A stretch of DNA of 64,000 nt from the NCBI GenBank assembly GCA_000402755.1, contig AQSD01000001.1, positions 154,811-218,810 of the forward strand, written 5' to 3'. Each line of letters opens with the position of its first letter. Positions within the stretch are counted from its first letter, which is position 1. Below are positions 7,243-16,237 of the stretch, one piece after another. Made by a program: the position numbers and the translations under genes. The notes beneath the pieces were generated by a model. That model was not told the DNA's origin and did not search any database. It saw nothing but the letters and a program-made list of their open reading frames with translations. The stretch comes from Fidelibacterota bacterium SCGC AAA160-B08 (GTDB lineage: Bacteria; Fidelibacterota; Marinisomatia; Marinisomatales; Marinisomataceae).

Positions 7243-9096
7243 ATGATAAAGTTCTCTCTAATAGAACAATTAGTTTTAATCTTATTTTTGTCTTCCGGCC
7301 TATCTTTTTTCCTTTACCAGCTACTCTTACGTCTAAAAATTGTTTTAAAAGGTAAATCTGATTTCAGCATTGATAAACTTCCGGATCGATTGTTAAGAGT
7401 TTTTAATGAAGTTATTTTGCATAAAAAGGTTGCGAGTGGCGGAAGAAAATCTGCTGGAATAATGCACGCATTTGTTATGTATGGTTTTATCTTCTTTGGA
7501 TTGATAACAATTAATCATTTTTTTATGGCATTCGGAATCCATCTCTTTAGTGAAACGTTTCGTTTTTGGTATTTTAGATTATTTGGAGGACCCTGGGCTT
7601 TTTTATGTTCATTTGGTATCCTGGGCTTAGCATACCGTAGATTTGTTTTAAAGCCAAAAGCTTTAGGTAAATTTTCTGCTACGTCAGGAGTAGTAACTAT
7701 ATTTATTGTGACTTTAATGGTCACATACCTAATAGATGAGACACATTTATTAAAGAGTCCAATGGCTCTTAAGGTAAATTGGTGGCTACATTCGGGAGTT
7801 ATTGGTGGTTTTTTATTTCTAATTCCTAAATCTAAACATATGCATTTGGTTTTATCTCCATTTAATATTTTTCTAAAGCCATTTGAAATACCTCATCATC
7901 CAGCAGTGCCTATAGATTTAGAGGCATCCGAAGAAGAGCTAGATAATTTATTGTTAGACTTATCAAGGCTGAGTAAAGACCAAGCATTAGATATTTTTAC
8001 ATGTGTTGAATGTGGAAGGTGTACAGATGTATGTCCTGCAAACAGAGGTGGAGGAATCTTAGATCCAAAATATCATTTCATACTCAATTTAAAACAACCT
8101 ATGCTTGATTCTGGCGATGTGAATGTAGTTGATAAAATCAATGTAGAAGCAGGATGGGAATGCACTACATGTCAAGCATGTACAGAAGTATGTCCCGTAG
8201 GGAATCATGTAGAAAAAGCAGATGAAATTAGAAGTTTCCAAGTATTAGCTGAAGGGGATGTTCCTCAGGAATATCAAAAATTATTACGCAATTTACAAGA
8301 AACGGGCAATACGGAAGGAGCATCATCAAGCGACTTACTTAAAGAGTTGCCAGCATATACTAGCGATAAAGAATTAGTGTTATGGTTAGGTTGTTTTGCT
8401 AAACATGCTATGGACCCAAATTTTGTAGGCTCTGTAAGAAATTTTACTAAAATTTTAGATTCAGCTGGGGTTACTTATGGAGTGCTTAGTAACGAACAAT
8501 GTTCTGGAGATCCTGCAAATAAATTAGGTGATAAGTTAACATATCAATTATTAATGGATCAAAATGTTAAAGAATTAAATAAGGTAAAAAATGTGACCAC
8601 TATGTGCCCACATTGCGTAGTTAATCTCCAAAAAGAATACAGCAAGTATCATGAAATTAAATATGAGGTAAAACATCATACTCAGGTAATATCAGAATTG
8701 TTAGATCAAGGTAAAATCAATATTAATCCAGGAGCTCTTGAGAAGGTAACATATCATGATCCTTGCAATCTTTCTAGAACGCTCGATGAAGTTAGTGCGC
8801 CACGAAACGCGATTAAAGCTGCCGCGCCAGACTTTTTTGAATTAGATGAGAGCGGAAAAGAAACTTTATGTTGTGGAGCTGGAGGAGCACTTTGGTGGAA
8901 GAAAGATAGTGGAGAAGGACGTACTCATCTACTAAGAGCAGAGCAAGTTATTGAGTCTAAAACGGATACAGTTGTAACCGGTTGTAATTTTTGTTATGGT
9001 ATGATGAATCAAGGGATTGGCCCACTTACTCCTGCTGGCCAAGAAACAATCAAAGTAAAAGATGTGGCAGATATTGTTGCAGAAAATTTGTCTTAA
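7243..9096 (+). CDS. etfD: Membrane Fe-S ETF:(mena)quinone oxidoreductase, EtfD/EMO type
   Basis: The 617-residue protein begins with about five membrane helices (roughly residues 1-195) resembling the NarI/cytochrome b-like part of EMO proteins. Two [4Fe-4S] motifs follow, CVECGRCTDVCP (about 254-265) and CTTCQACTEVCP (about 307-318). Two cysteine-rich CCG-type domains come next: the first has the variant CSGDP near 420 and CPHC near 453, the second CCGAGG near 543 and CNFC near 580. As I recall, the CSGDP-like variant is usual in the EMO/EtfD branch. It should oxidise reduced ETF and reduce menaquinone. Heterodisulfide reductase-like enzymes share the architecture, but the etfBA linkage favours EMO. 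Confidence 0.88.
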   Translation: MIKFSLIEQLVLILFLSSGLSFFLYQLLLRLKIVLKGKSDFSIDKLPDRLLRVFNEVILHKKVASGGRKSAGIMHAFVMYGFIFFGLITINHFFMAFGIHLFSETFRFWYFRLFGGPWAFLCSFGILGLAYRRFVLKPKALGKFSATSGVVTIFIVTLMVTYLIDETHLLKSPMALKVNWWLHSGVIGGFLFLIPKSKHMHLVLSPFNIFLKPFEIPHHPAVPIDLEASEEELDNLLLDLSRLSKDQALDIFTCVECGRCTDVCPANRGGGILDPKYHFILNLKQPMLDSGDVNVVDKINVEAGWECTTCQACTEVCPVGNHVEKADEIRSFQVLAEGDVPQEYQKLLRNLQETGNTEGASSSDLLKELPAYTSDKELVLWLGCFAKHAMDPNFVGSVRNFTKILDSAGVTYGVLSNEQCSGDPANKLGDKLTYQLLMDQNVKELNKVKNVTTMCPHCVVNLQKEYSKYHEIKYEVKHHTQVISELLDQGKININPGALEKVTYHDPCNLSRTLDEVSAPRNAIKAAAPDFFELDESGKETLCCGAGGALWWKKDSGEGRTHLLRAEQVIESKTDTVVTGCNFCYGMMNQGIGPLTPAGQETIKVKDVADIVAENLS

Positions 9097-9097
9097 T

Positions 9098-9343
9098 TTA
9101 TTTTTTACTATAAATCTGAATAGCCGAACATGGTTCCCCAAAATAAATATCCTTGGCATAGTTCGATAAGTGCGATGAAATAATTAGATATGCCCATGTC
9201 GGAACTGGTACCCCAGCACAACCTTTAATCATCACTTTTTTATTGCTGAATGATTTCCAATCTATTTCTTTTATTTGAACACGAAATTCTTTTTCTTTAA
9301 TCATACCATCAGAAAGAAAATCATCTAAGCGAATAGTTTCCAT
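9098..9343 (-). CDS. Half-length DUF2480 family protein, end of suf operon
   Basis: The 81-residue protein matches both ends of DUF2480: an N-terminal part (SDGMIKEKEFRVQIKEIDW) and the C-terminal KGCAGVPVPTWAYL...YFGEPCSAIQIYSKK. From memory, full-length DUF2480 is about 165-170 residues and looks like two similar halves; here one repeat unit remains. DUF2480 commonly follows suf genes in Bacteroidota, and this gene is joined to sufS by a TAATG overlap, so a role in Fe-S assembly is likely but its biochemistry is unknown. Cys42 and Cys72 are the only cysteines. It converges tail-to-tail with etfD with a 1-nt gap. Confidence 0.75.
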   Translation of the reverse strand: METIRLDDFLSDGMIKEKEFRVQIKEIDWKSFSNKKVMIKGCAGVPVPTWAYLIISSHLSNYAKDIYFGEPCSAIQIYSKK

Positions 9344-10557
9344 TAGCTTAAAGTAGTAATAGTGGCATTTAATTTTTCAATAAATAGATCTATTTCTGAA
9401 CTATCATTATAAATATAAAGGCTGAGCCTTAAACATGATGAAATATCTAGCTTATCCATTAATGGAGAGCAACAGTGTCTTCCAGACCTCATAGTAATGC
9501 CTTCATAATCTAGCATTTGGGCGATATCTCCAGAATGAATACCATCTATATTAAAACTCACAATAGAAATACGATTCTGAGAAGGTCCATATATAGTAAT
9601 TCCATCAATCTTACTTAATTCTTTAAAAGCATATTCAGATATCATTTCAGTATGCTTTGTAATCTCATTAATTCCGAGCTCATTGATAAAATCAATTGCA
9701 TAGCTTAATCCAATCACTTGCGAAGAATTAGGTGATCCTGCTTCAAATTTGTATGGGATATCGTTCCATGTAGATTCTTGTAGTCCTACTTCTTTTATCA
9801 TCCCACCACCTGTTTGATAAGGTTCCATTTCTTCTAATAAATCTTGTTTACCATATAATACTCCTACGCCAGTAGGGCCCAACATTTTGTGACCTGAAAA
9901 AGCAAAAAAATCACAATCTAGTTCTTGTACATCAATCTTAAAATGAGGAGTACTTTGACAGCCATCGACCATTACTAAGGTATTGTTCTGATGCGCAAGA
10001 TAGGTAATTTCTTTGAGTGGATTAATCGTCCCTAATACATTAGAAGCTTGTGTGATTGATAGCATTTTAACTTTATCGGTCAGTTTATTTTTTAAACTTT
10101 CCATATCCAAGGTACCATCTTCTTTTATGGAGATATAGTCTAATTTAGCTCCAGTGCGCTTGGTAATGACTTGCCATGGCACAATATTTGCATGATGTTC
10201 CATCTCAGTTATTAATACAATATCATCTTTACCAAGATTGGAAAATCCCCAGGCATCAGCAACAAGATTGATAGCTTCTGTTGCTCCCTTAGTAAATATA
10301 ATTGAAGAAGAATCTTTTGATCCAATAAATTTTGCAACTTTATTTCTAGCCCCTTCAAACGCATTAGTTGCTTTTTCGCCTAATTCATATACGCTTCGAT
10401 GCACACTACCATAGTAATTTTTATAGAAATCACTTTCTGCTTCAATGACCGATAAAGGCTTTAAGCTTGTAGCTGCATTATCAAGATAGATAAGTTTTTT
10501 ACCACGATTCTTTTGTTTTAGTATAGGAAATTGACTTTTTATTTTTTCAATATTCAT
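9343..10557 (-). CDS. sufS: Cysteine desulfurase SufS (group II)
   Basis: The 404-residue PLP enzyme has the Schiff-base lysine in SGHKMLGPTG (Lys224) and the sulfur-carrying cysteine in RSGRHC (Cys362). The short Cys loop and GPTGVGVLYG mark the SufS/CsdA group rather than IscS. It releases sulfur from cysteine, forms a persulfide and passes it to SufE, encoded two genes upstream. It lies 6 nt after sufT and overlaps the DUF2480 gene by 1 nt. It is part of the nine-gene minus-strand suf operon (15537 to 9098). Confidence 0.96.
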   Translation of the reverse strand: MNIEKIKSQFPILKQKNRGKKLIYLDNAATSLKPLSVIEAESDFYKNYYGSVHRSVYELGEKATNAFEGARNKVAKFIGSKDSSSIIFTKGATEAINLVADAWGFSNLGKDDIVLITEMEHHANIVPWQVITKRTGAKLDYISIKEDGTLDMESLKNKLTDKVKMLSITQASNVLGTINPLKEITYLAHQNNTLVMVDGCQSTPHFKIDVQELDCDFFAFSGHKMLGPTGVGVLYGKQDLLEEMEPYQTGGGMIKEVGLQESTWNDIPYKFEAGSPNSSQVIGLSYAIDFINELGINEITKHTEMISEYAFKELSKIDGITIYGPSQNRISIVSFNIDGIHSGDIAQMLDYEGITMRSGRHCCSPLMDKLDISSCLRLSLYIYNDSSEIDLFIEKLNATITTLS

Positions 10558-10563
10558 AGAAAT

Positions 10564-11085
10564 CTAGTAAAGACCAAGTTGTAATTTTGCTGCATCAGAC
10601 ATCATATCTTGGTTCCATTGAGGCTCCCAAACTAGCTCGACATCTACAGATTTAGCTCCACTCAATGAGGATAATTTTTGTTTTACTTCATCGGCAATGA
10701 CTGGACCCATTCCACATCCTGGAGCAGTTAAAGTCATTTGTATTCGAATGTTTACACCATCATCTTCTTGGTCAATATCGGTATTGTATACCAAACCTAA
10801 ATCAACAATATTAACAGGAATTTCAGGATCGTAACATGTATGTAATACATTCCAAATTTCTTCTTTATTGGCAAAATTATTAGAATTTATAAGTCGTTTT
10901 TCTTCTCCAATAGCTTCCCCGTCAATACCTTTTATTTGATACATATTTCCCTCAACAACAACAGTATAGTTGTCACCTAGAGACTGAGTAAGAATGCCGG
11001 ACATTCCTTTATTTAGAGTAGTTTTAATACCGTCAGGGACGCTATGTACTACTACATCTTTTTCTAATATAAATTCTTTATTCAT
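10564..11085 (-). CDS. sufT: Fe-S assembly protein SufT (N-terminal domain plus DUF59/MIP18)
   Basis: The 173-residue protein has an N-terminal beta-rich segment (PDGIKTTLNKGMSGILTQ, then GDNYTVVVEG) typical of SufT, followed by a DUF59 domain from about residue 75 with CYDPEIPVNIVDLGLVY and TLTAPGCGMGPVI. DUF59 proteins help deliver Fe-S clusters to client proteins; the cysteine in APGCGMG is the conserved one. The gene overlaps the 3' end of sufE by 8 nt. A second, single-domain DUF59 gene opens the same operon, so two versions are co-expressed. Confidence 0.9.
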   Translation of the reverse strand: MNKEFILEKDVVVHSVPDGIKTTLNKGMSGILTQSLGDNYTVVVEGNMYQIKGIDGEAIGEEKRLINSNNFANKEEIWNVLHTCYDPEIPVNIVDLGLVYNTDIDQEDDGVNIRIQMTLTAPGCGMGPVIADEVKQKLSSLSGAKSVDVELVWEPQWNQDMMSDAAKLQLGLY

Positions 11086-11500
11086 TTATTAACTCTTTCT
11101 TTATAAACAATAATGCACCAATAAATCCATTCTGTCTTTGACTCGAAATAGTTGGTCCTATGTTAAGCCATTCAAAAATCTTTATAGGTTCATCAAAATC
11201 ATCTATAAAATCAATAATATTCTTTTTTTGTTCATTATTAAAGCCAATCTGTAAAATTCTTAATAATCCTTTAACTATCGAACTTTCAGAATCAACAGTA
11301 ATAGATATAGTATCTTGATTTTGAATCTTAACCCATGTTTGAGATGTGCATGCATGCACTTTATTAGATTCTATTTTGTCTGCCTCATTAATGCAGTCAA
11401 TTTTTTTCCCTAAATCAATTAAATAGACCAATCGATCTTGGCCATCAAGAGTTGAAAATCCGTCTCTAATATGAGACAATTTTTCAGTTATGCTACCCAT
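11078..11500 (-). CDS. sufE: Sulfur acceptor protein SufE
   Basis: The 140-residue protein has the SufE core with the sulfur-accepting cysteine in VHACTSQTW (Cys51), where the family normally reads GCxSxVW. It collects persulfide sulfur from SufS and passes it to SufB in the SufBCD scaffold. The C-terminal ISSQRQNGF segment is also typical. It overlaps sufD upstream and sufT downstream by 8 nt each, which points to strict translational coupling inside the suf operon. Confidence 0.94.
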   Translation of the reverse strand: MGSITEKLSHIRDGFSTLDGQDRLVYLIDLGKKIDCINEADKIESNKVHACTSQTWVKIQNQDTISITVDSESSIVKGLLRILQIGFNNEQKKNIIDFIDDFDEPIKIFEWLNIGPTISSQRQNGFIGALLFIKKELINE

Positions 11501-12680
11501 CGATCCAATGGTTTAGATTGTTTTCAGATAAATTTCTTATATCATCGTTTACAAAATCTTGTAAAATTTCTTTTGCGAATGCCTTCACTAGGATGTTGTT
11601 AGCATCCGACTCTTTAATTCCTCTTGCTCTTAGGTAAAAGATACTATCTTTATCTAATGCTCCAGTAGTAGATCCATGACCACATTTCACATCATCTGCA
11701 TAAATTTCTAGCTGAGGGTTAGAGTGTGCCGTGGCATTTTGAGATAACAACAAATTTTTGTTTGATTGATTAGAATCTGTTTGTTGCGCTCCAGCTGCTA
11801 CAATAACTTTTCCATTAAATACGCAGGTTGCTCGGTCTTTCAGAATATTACGTACATTTTGAAAGCTGATACAATGTTCAGCATTATGATTCATTAGTAT
11901 ATTATTGTCTAAATGTTGTTGATTTCTTGCAAGATTTAAAATATTAATTTTAACTTCTGATCCTTCTTTATTTAAATCTATCTCTATAAAATTTTTATTA
12001 AATGTTGAATTGATATTCATGCTATCGATATTCAATAGTACGTTTCTTCCCAATTCATAGTAATTATATCCCAAATAGTTACTTTCTGTACTATCATCAT
12101 ACATCATAGAATGATTTAAAATAGTATTTTCAGAACATATAAATTTGTTAAGACTTAGATTAAAACTACTAGAACCTTTATTGACATCTTTTTCGATGAT
12201 TGAAATATTATTACCCTGATTAAGTTTGAAAATGTTAAATGATGAGATTCTAAGACCTTCATTTTTTTTGCTATAAAAATTTAAAATTTGAATTGGAGTA
12301 TCAAACTTACTTCCTTTTTTAAATTCAAAATATTTTCCAGACTTAATGGTAGACAGTCCAAGATGAAACAATGCTTCTTTTTCAAAGTTAGAGGAAGTAG
12401 AGCAGATATTTTCATCGCTTAATTGATCAATGTCCAAGATAGTCATATCGTCTTTATATATAAATTTATTTAAAGATTCTAATGTGATTTCTCCGTTCAT
12501 AAAGCATAGAGTATATTCATCGCCATGATTATCGATTGACGTATCTTTATCATCAGAATTATTAGAAAGATATTTTTTTAAGTGCTTACTTGAAGAAAAT
12601 TTCCAATTTTCAAGTTTTTTTGATGGATAGCCTATTTCTTCAAATCTGCTATGACTGTATTTTTGTATTTTTTTTAACAT
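11493..12680 (-). CDS. sufD: Fe-S assembly scaffold protein SufD
   Basis: The 395-residue protein is divergent in its N-terminal half, which is Asn/Ser-rich, but the C-terminal beta-helix is clearly SufD: NILKDRATCVFNGKVIV, QTDSNQSNKNLLLS, PQLEIYADDVKCGHGSTTG and YLRARGI. The invariant His of KCGHG, implicated in cluster assembly, is present. SufD forms the scaffold complex with SufB and the ATPase SufC. It follows sufC by 3 nt and overlaps sufE by 8 nt. Confidence 0.93.
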   Translation of the reverse strand: MLKKIQKYSHSRFEEIGYPSKKLENWKFSSSKHLKKYLSNNSDDKDTSIDNHGDEYTLCFMNGEITLESLNKFIYKDDMTILDIDQLSDENICSTSSNFEKEALFHLGLSTIKSGKYFEFKKGSKFDTPIQILNFYSKKNEGLRISSFNIFKLNQGNNISIIEKDVNKGSSSFNLSLNKFICSENTILNHSMMYDDSTESNYLGYNYYELGRNVLLNIDSMNINSTFNKNFIEIDLNKEGSEVKINILNLARNQQHLDNNILMNHNAEHCISFQNVRNILKDRATCVFNGKVIVAAGAQQTDSNQSNKNLLLSQNATAHSNPQLEIYADDVKCGHGSTTGALDKDSIFYLRARGIKESDANNILVKAFAKEILQDFVNDDIRNLSENNLNHWIDG

Positions 12681-12683
12681 ATT

Positions 12684-13424
12684 TTATTTCACAAGCCATG
12701 AATAACCATTTTTTTCTACTTCATGTACTAACGTCATATCTCCTGATTTGACAATTTTACCATCAATCATTATATGAACTACATCCGGTTTAATATACTC
12801 GAGCAGTCTTTGATAGTGAGTAATGATTAATACAGAATTATTATCATTTTTAAATTCATTTACACCTTTTGCTACGGTACGTAATGCATCCACATCTAAC
12901 CCTGAATCAGTTTCATCTAGAACAGCTAATTGTGGATTCAACATTAGTAGTTGTAAGATTTCACTTTTTTTCTTTTCTCCGCCTGAAAATCCATCATTAA
13001 TAGATCGTTTTAGAAATGAATCATCTAAACCAAGCTCTGATAATATTTTTTTGGCAGTTGCAAGAAATTTAACAGCATCCATTTCTTCTTCTCCATCATG
13101 TTTATTTTTTGCATTTAATGCTGCTCTTAAAAAATATGCCATGCTTACACCTGGTATAGCTACGGGATACTGAAAGCATAAAAATAGTCCTTGAAGGGCT
13201 CTATTTTCAATACTCATTTCTGTAATATCATTCCCATTCATTGCAATTGAGCCACCATCTACTTCATATGTTTCATTTCCAGCGATAACATTGGCTAATG
13301 TGCTTTTTCCAGATCCATTACGACCCATAATGACATGAATTTCACCCTTAGGAATTTCTAAGTTTATTCCTTTTAGAATGGCTTTGTCTTCAATTGATGC
13401 TTTTAAATTTTTAATTTTAATCAT
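12684..13424 (-). CDS. sufC: Fe-S assembly ATPase SufC
   Basis: The 246-residue ABC-type ATPase has Walker A GRNGSGKST (34-42), the ABC signature in GFSGGEKKKSEI (145-156) and Walker B ending in LDETDSGLD (169-177); the SGGEKKK and DSGLD forms are characteristic of SufC. It powers the SufBCD scaffold in the cytoplasm rather than a membrane transporter. It lies between sufB (4 nt away) and sufD (3 nt away). Confidence 0.96.
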   Translation of the reverse strand: MIKIKNLKASIEDKAILKGINLEIPKGEIHVIMGRNGSGKSTLANVIAGNETYEVDGGSIAMNGNDITEMSIENRALQGLFLCFQYPVAIPGVSMAYFLRAALNAKNKHDGEEEMDAVKFLATAKKILSELGLDDSFLKRSINDGFSGGEKKKSEILQLLMLNPQLAVLDETDSGLDVDALRTVAKGVNEFKNDNNSVLIITHYQRLLEYIKPDVVHIMIDGKIVKSGDMTLVHEVEKNGYSWLVK

Positions 13425-13428
13425 TTAT

Positions 13429-14874
13429 TTATCCTACGCTATTTTCTAATGTTACTTCAATTAATTGTTTTGCTTCTACAGCAAATTCCATTGGTAGTTC
13501 TGCAAACACTTCTTTACAAAATCCATTTACAATCATAGATACTGCATCATCAAGATTAATTCCTCGTTGATTACAGTAAAATAATTGGTCTTCACCTATG
13601 CTCGATGTGGTAGCCTCATGTTCCATTTTTGCAGTTGGATTTTTAACATCAATATATGGGAAAGTATGTGCTCCACATTTATTTCCGATTAAGATAGAAT
13701 CGCACTGTGAAAAATTTCGTGCATTATCTGCATTTTTTAGAATTTTGACCCCACCTCTGTAGGTATTTTGCCCTTCTCCAGCTGAAATTCCTTTTGATAT
13801 AATTGTACTTTTGGTATTCTTACCAATATGAATCATTTTTGTACCCGTATCGGCTTGCTGCTTATTTTTCGTAACAGCAACAGAATAGAATTCTCCAACA
13901 CTATGATCTCCCTGCATTATTACACTAGGATATTTCCATGTAACTGCAGATCCAGTTTCTACTTGAGTCCAAGAAATCTTAGCTCTATCTCCAGTGCATA
14001 TTCCCCTTTTAGTCACAAAATTATAAATTCCACCTTTGCCTTCTTTATCTCCAGCATACCAATTTTGAATAGTAGAATATTTGATTGTTGCATCTTTGTG
14101 CGCTACTAATTCTACACATGCTGCATGCAATTGATTTTCATCGCGCATAGGAGCAGTACATCCTTCTAAATAGCTTACATGACTACCTTCATCGGCTATA
14201 ATGAGCGTTCTTTCAAATTGACCAGTATTAGCTGCGTTAATTCTAAAATATGTAGACAGCTCCATAGGGCAACGAACATTTTTAGGGATATAAACAAAAG
14301 ATCCGTCACTGAATACTGCGGAGTTTAAGGCTGCAAAATAATTGTCTGTACTTGGTATTACTGAGCCTAAATATTTTTTGACTAATTCTGGATGATCAAT
14401 TACCGCTTCAGAGAAAGAACAAAAGATAACCCCATGTTTTGCAAGCTCTTTTTTAAAGGTCGTTGCCACTGATACGCTATCAAATACAGCGTCTACCGCA
14501 ACACCTTCAAGTCGTTTTTGTTCATTCAATGAAATACCTAATTTATTATATGTTTCAATAATATCAGGATCAACATCATCTAGACTATCATTTTGTTTAT
14601 ATTTAGGAGCTGAATAATAACTCAATGCTTGGTAATCTACAGGAGTATAATCTACTTGTGCCCATGTAGGTTCTTCCATTTTTTTCCAGCTCTCATATGC
14701 TTTTAGTCGCCAATCCAATAACCATTGCGGCTCCTTTTTTAATTTTGAAAGTTTTGTAATAACCCCTTCATCTAGTCCAGGTTCAAAGGTAGTTGTTTCA
14801 ATATCGGTTGTAAAACCATATTTATATTCTTGATCCAGGGTTGAATCAATAATTTGTTGATTTTTGTCAATCAT
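13429..14874 (-). CDS. sufB: Fe-S assembly scaffold protein SufB
   Basis: The 481-residue protein is full length for SufB. Landmarks are NYFAALNSAVFSDGSFVY, CPMELSTYFRINAANTGQFE, CTAPMRDENQLHAACVELVA and CNQRGINLDDAVSMIVNGF near the C-terminus. SufB receives sulfur from SufE and builds the nascent cluster together with SufC and SufD. It is joined to sufA upstream by a TAATG overlap and is followed by sufC after 4 nt. Confidence 0.97.
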   Translation of the reverse strand: MIDKNQQIIDSTLDQEYKYGFTTDIETTTFEPGLDEGVITKLSKLKKEPQWLLDWRLKAYESWKKMEEPTWAQVDYTPVDYQALSYYSAPKYKQNDSLDDVDPDIIETYNKLGISLNEQKRLEGVAVDAVFDSVSVATTFKKELAKHGVIFCSFSEAVIDHPELVKKYLGSVIPSTDNYFAALNSAVFSDGSFVYIPKNVRCPMELSTYFRINAANTGQFERTLIIADEGSHVSYLEGCTAPMRDENQLHAACVELVAHKDATIKYSTIQNWYAGDKEGKGGIYNFVTKRGICTGDRAKISWTQVETGSAVTWKYPSVIMQGDHSVGEFYSVAVTKNKQQADTGTKMIHIGKNTKSTIISKGISAGEGQNTYRGGVKILKNADNARNFSQCDSILIGNKCGAHTFPYIDVKNPTAKMEHEATTSSIGEDQLFYCNQRGINLDDAVSMIVNGFCKEVFAELPMEFAVEAKQLIEVTLENSVG

Positions 14875-15221
14875 TATGCTGAAAAGCTAATACCACAGCC
14901 ACATGTTCGATTGGCATTGGGGTTATTAACTTTAAATCCTCCATTTAGTAAATCGTTAGAAAAATCTATTTCACATCCTCTGACATAAATCCAACTTTTC
15001 ACGTCACAAAATATTTTGATTCCATGGCTTTCATATACTTTATCAAATTCCTTTTTTTCACCATCAAAAGTAATATTATACGACATCCCTGAGCATCCGC
15101 CAGTATCAATGGCAACACGAACACCTTTTTTTGATGACTCTTCGCTTTCCATGATATTTTTTAGTCGTATAGCAGCTTTTTCTGATATAGTAATAGGTTG
15201 TTCTAGTGGTTGGTTTTCCAT
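14874..15221 (-). CDS. sufA: A-type Fe-S carrier protein SufA/IscA
   Basis: The HesB/IscA-type protein has 115 residues from the ATG at 15221. The three conserved cysteines are in GGCSGMSY and the C-terminal CGCG. A-type carriers transfer clusters from the SufBCD scaffold to target enzymes. A TTG 12 nt upstream would add four residues, but the ATG lies just 1 nt after the stop of the preceding DUF59 gene and is the better start. The 3' end overlaps the sufB ATG by 1 nt. Confidence 0.94.
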   Translation of the reverse strand: MENQPLEQPITISEKAAIRLKNIMESEESSKKGVRVAIDTGGCSGMSYNITFDGEKKEFDKVYESHGIKIFCDVKSWIYVRGCEIDFSNDLLNGGFKVNNPNANRTCGCGISFSA

Positions 15222-15222
15222 A

Positions 15223-15537
15223 TTAAAGTCCAAGTTTTTGTTTGCCTTCTTCAGTCATCATTTCTGGACTCCAAGGCGGGTCAAATGTAATCTCTACATT
15301 AATAGTATCCATGTATTTTAATTCATTAATCTTATTTTTAATATCGTCTATCATATACTGACCCATTGAGCATCCCGGCGTTGTTAAGGACATAGTAATA
15401 TCTACCCCAAATCTTTCTTTAGGCTGTTCATAGATATGCAAGTCATAGATGAGCCCAAGGTTCCAAAGATCAATTGGAAGTTCAGGATCATAACATTTTT
15501 TTAGTATATCAATTATGCTGTTTTTTATATCTTTCAT
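15223..15537 (-). CDS. DUF59/MIP18 family Fe-S cluster assembly factor (first suf gene)
   Basis: The 104-residue single-domain protein carries the MIP18/DUF59 signature CYDPELPIDLWNLGLIYDL (residues 15-33), SLTTPGCSMG with the conserved cysteine, and a final FDPPWSPEMM. Members of this family help insert Fe-S clusters into client proteins, as PaaD does for PaaABCE and Cia2 does in eukaryotes. It is the promoter-proximal gene of the suf operon and is divergent from greA across 120 bp. I see no IscR/SufR-type gene or obvious operator in that gap. Confidence 0.88.
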   Translation of the reverse strand: MKDIKNSIIDILKKCYDPELPIDLWNLGLIYDLHIYEQPKERFGVDITMSLTTPGCSMGQYMIDDIKNKINELKYMDTINVEITFDPPWSPEMMTEEGKQKLGL

Positions 15538-15657
15538 AACAGGAAAAAAATTTAACTCATACGGGCGTTATGTCCTATATTTTTAGAAAATATTTGTTCC
15601 AATACTAATCTTATTATAAGTTGATGTTGATTTAACTAAATAATGGGAATTTGAAAT

Positions 15658-16137
15658 ATGGCAACTTTGATTTTACGCGACACGCACCGCATACTAGTAG
15701 AAAAAATGAAATCTCTCAATAAAGAGAAAAGAGAGACTTCATTAAGGATTAGAGAAGCAGCTGATCAAGGAGATCTTAAAGAAAATGCTGAATATCACGC
15801 CGCTAGAGAGCATCAAAGTTTGCTTGTGTATAAAATACAATTTCTGCAGTCTCATGCACCATTTAAAATGATCGGAAACAGTGATATTGAAACTGATGAT
15901 GTAGGATTTGGCAATAAAGTTACAATCCATGAAGAAGGCAAAGATCAGGCTGAAGACTATTATATGTTAGGTCCTATCGAATCTGAGCTAGATCTTTATC
16001 CTCTAGCTGTAACTTATAAGTCACCTTTTGCTCAAGCAGTAATTGGCAAAAAGATTAATGAAAGCTTTACCCTTGAAATTCAGGGAAAAGATATAAAATT
16101 CACAATTACTGCAATTGAAAAAATTTCTGCAGAATAA
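15658..16137 (+). CDS. greA: Transcription elongation factor GreA
   Basis: The 159-residue protein has the GreA coiled-coil hairpin in its N-terminal half with the tip motif DQGDLKENAEYHAARE (36-51), whose acidic residues promote transcript cleavage by stalled RNA polymerase. The C-terminal FKBP-like domain (YMLGPIESE and following) docks on polymerase. Length and domain order are normal. A GGGAATTTGAAAT sequence precedes the ATG. The gene stands alone, divergent from the suf operon, with about 100 bp before korA. Confidence 0.95.
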   Translation: MATLILRDTHRILVEKMKSLNKEKRETSLRIREAADQGDLKENAEYHAAREHQSLLVYKIQFLQSHAPFKMIGNSDIETDDVGFGNKVTIHEEGKDQAEDYYMLGPIESELDLYPLAVTYKSPFAQAVIGKKINESFTLEIQGKDIKFTITAIEKISAE

Positions 16138-16237
16138 AATAAAATAATCTGACATAAAAATACTCATTTTTTAATTTCTATAACTAATTGCTTACTTTAT
16201 TTCCGTAATGTAAATTGGTGTTCATTTGAAGGCAATA

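Noticed and set aside
12823..13173. 116-codon frame antisense to sufC
   Set aside because: It is a shadow of a highly conserved gene with no start signal.
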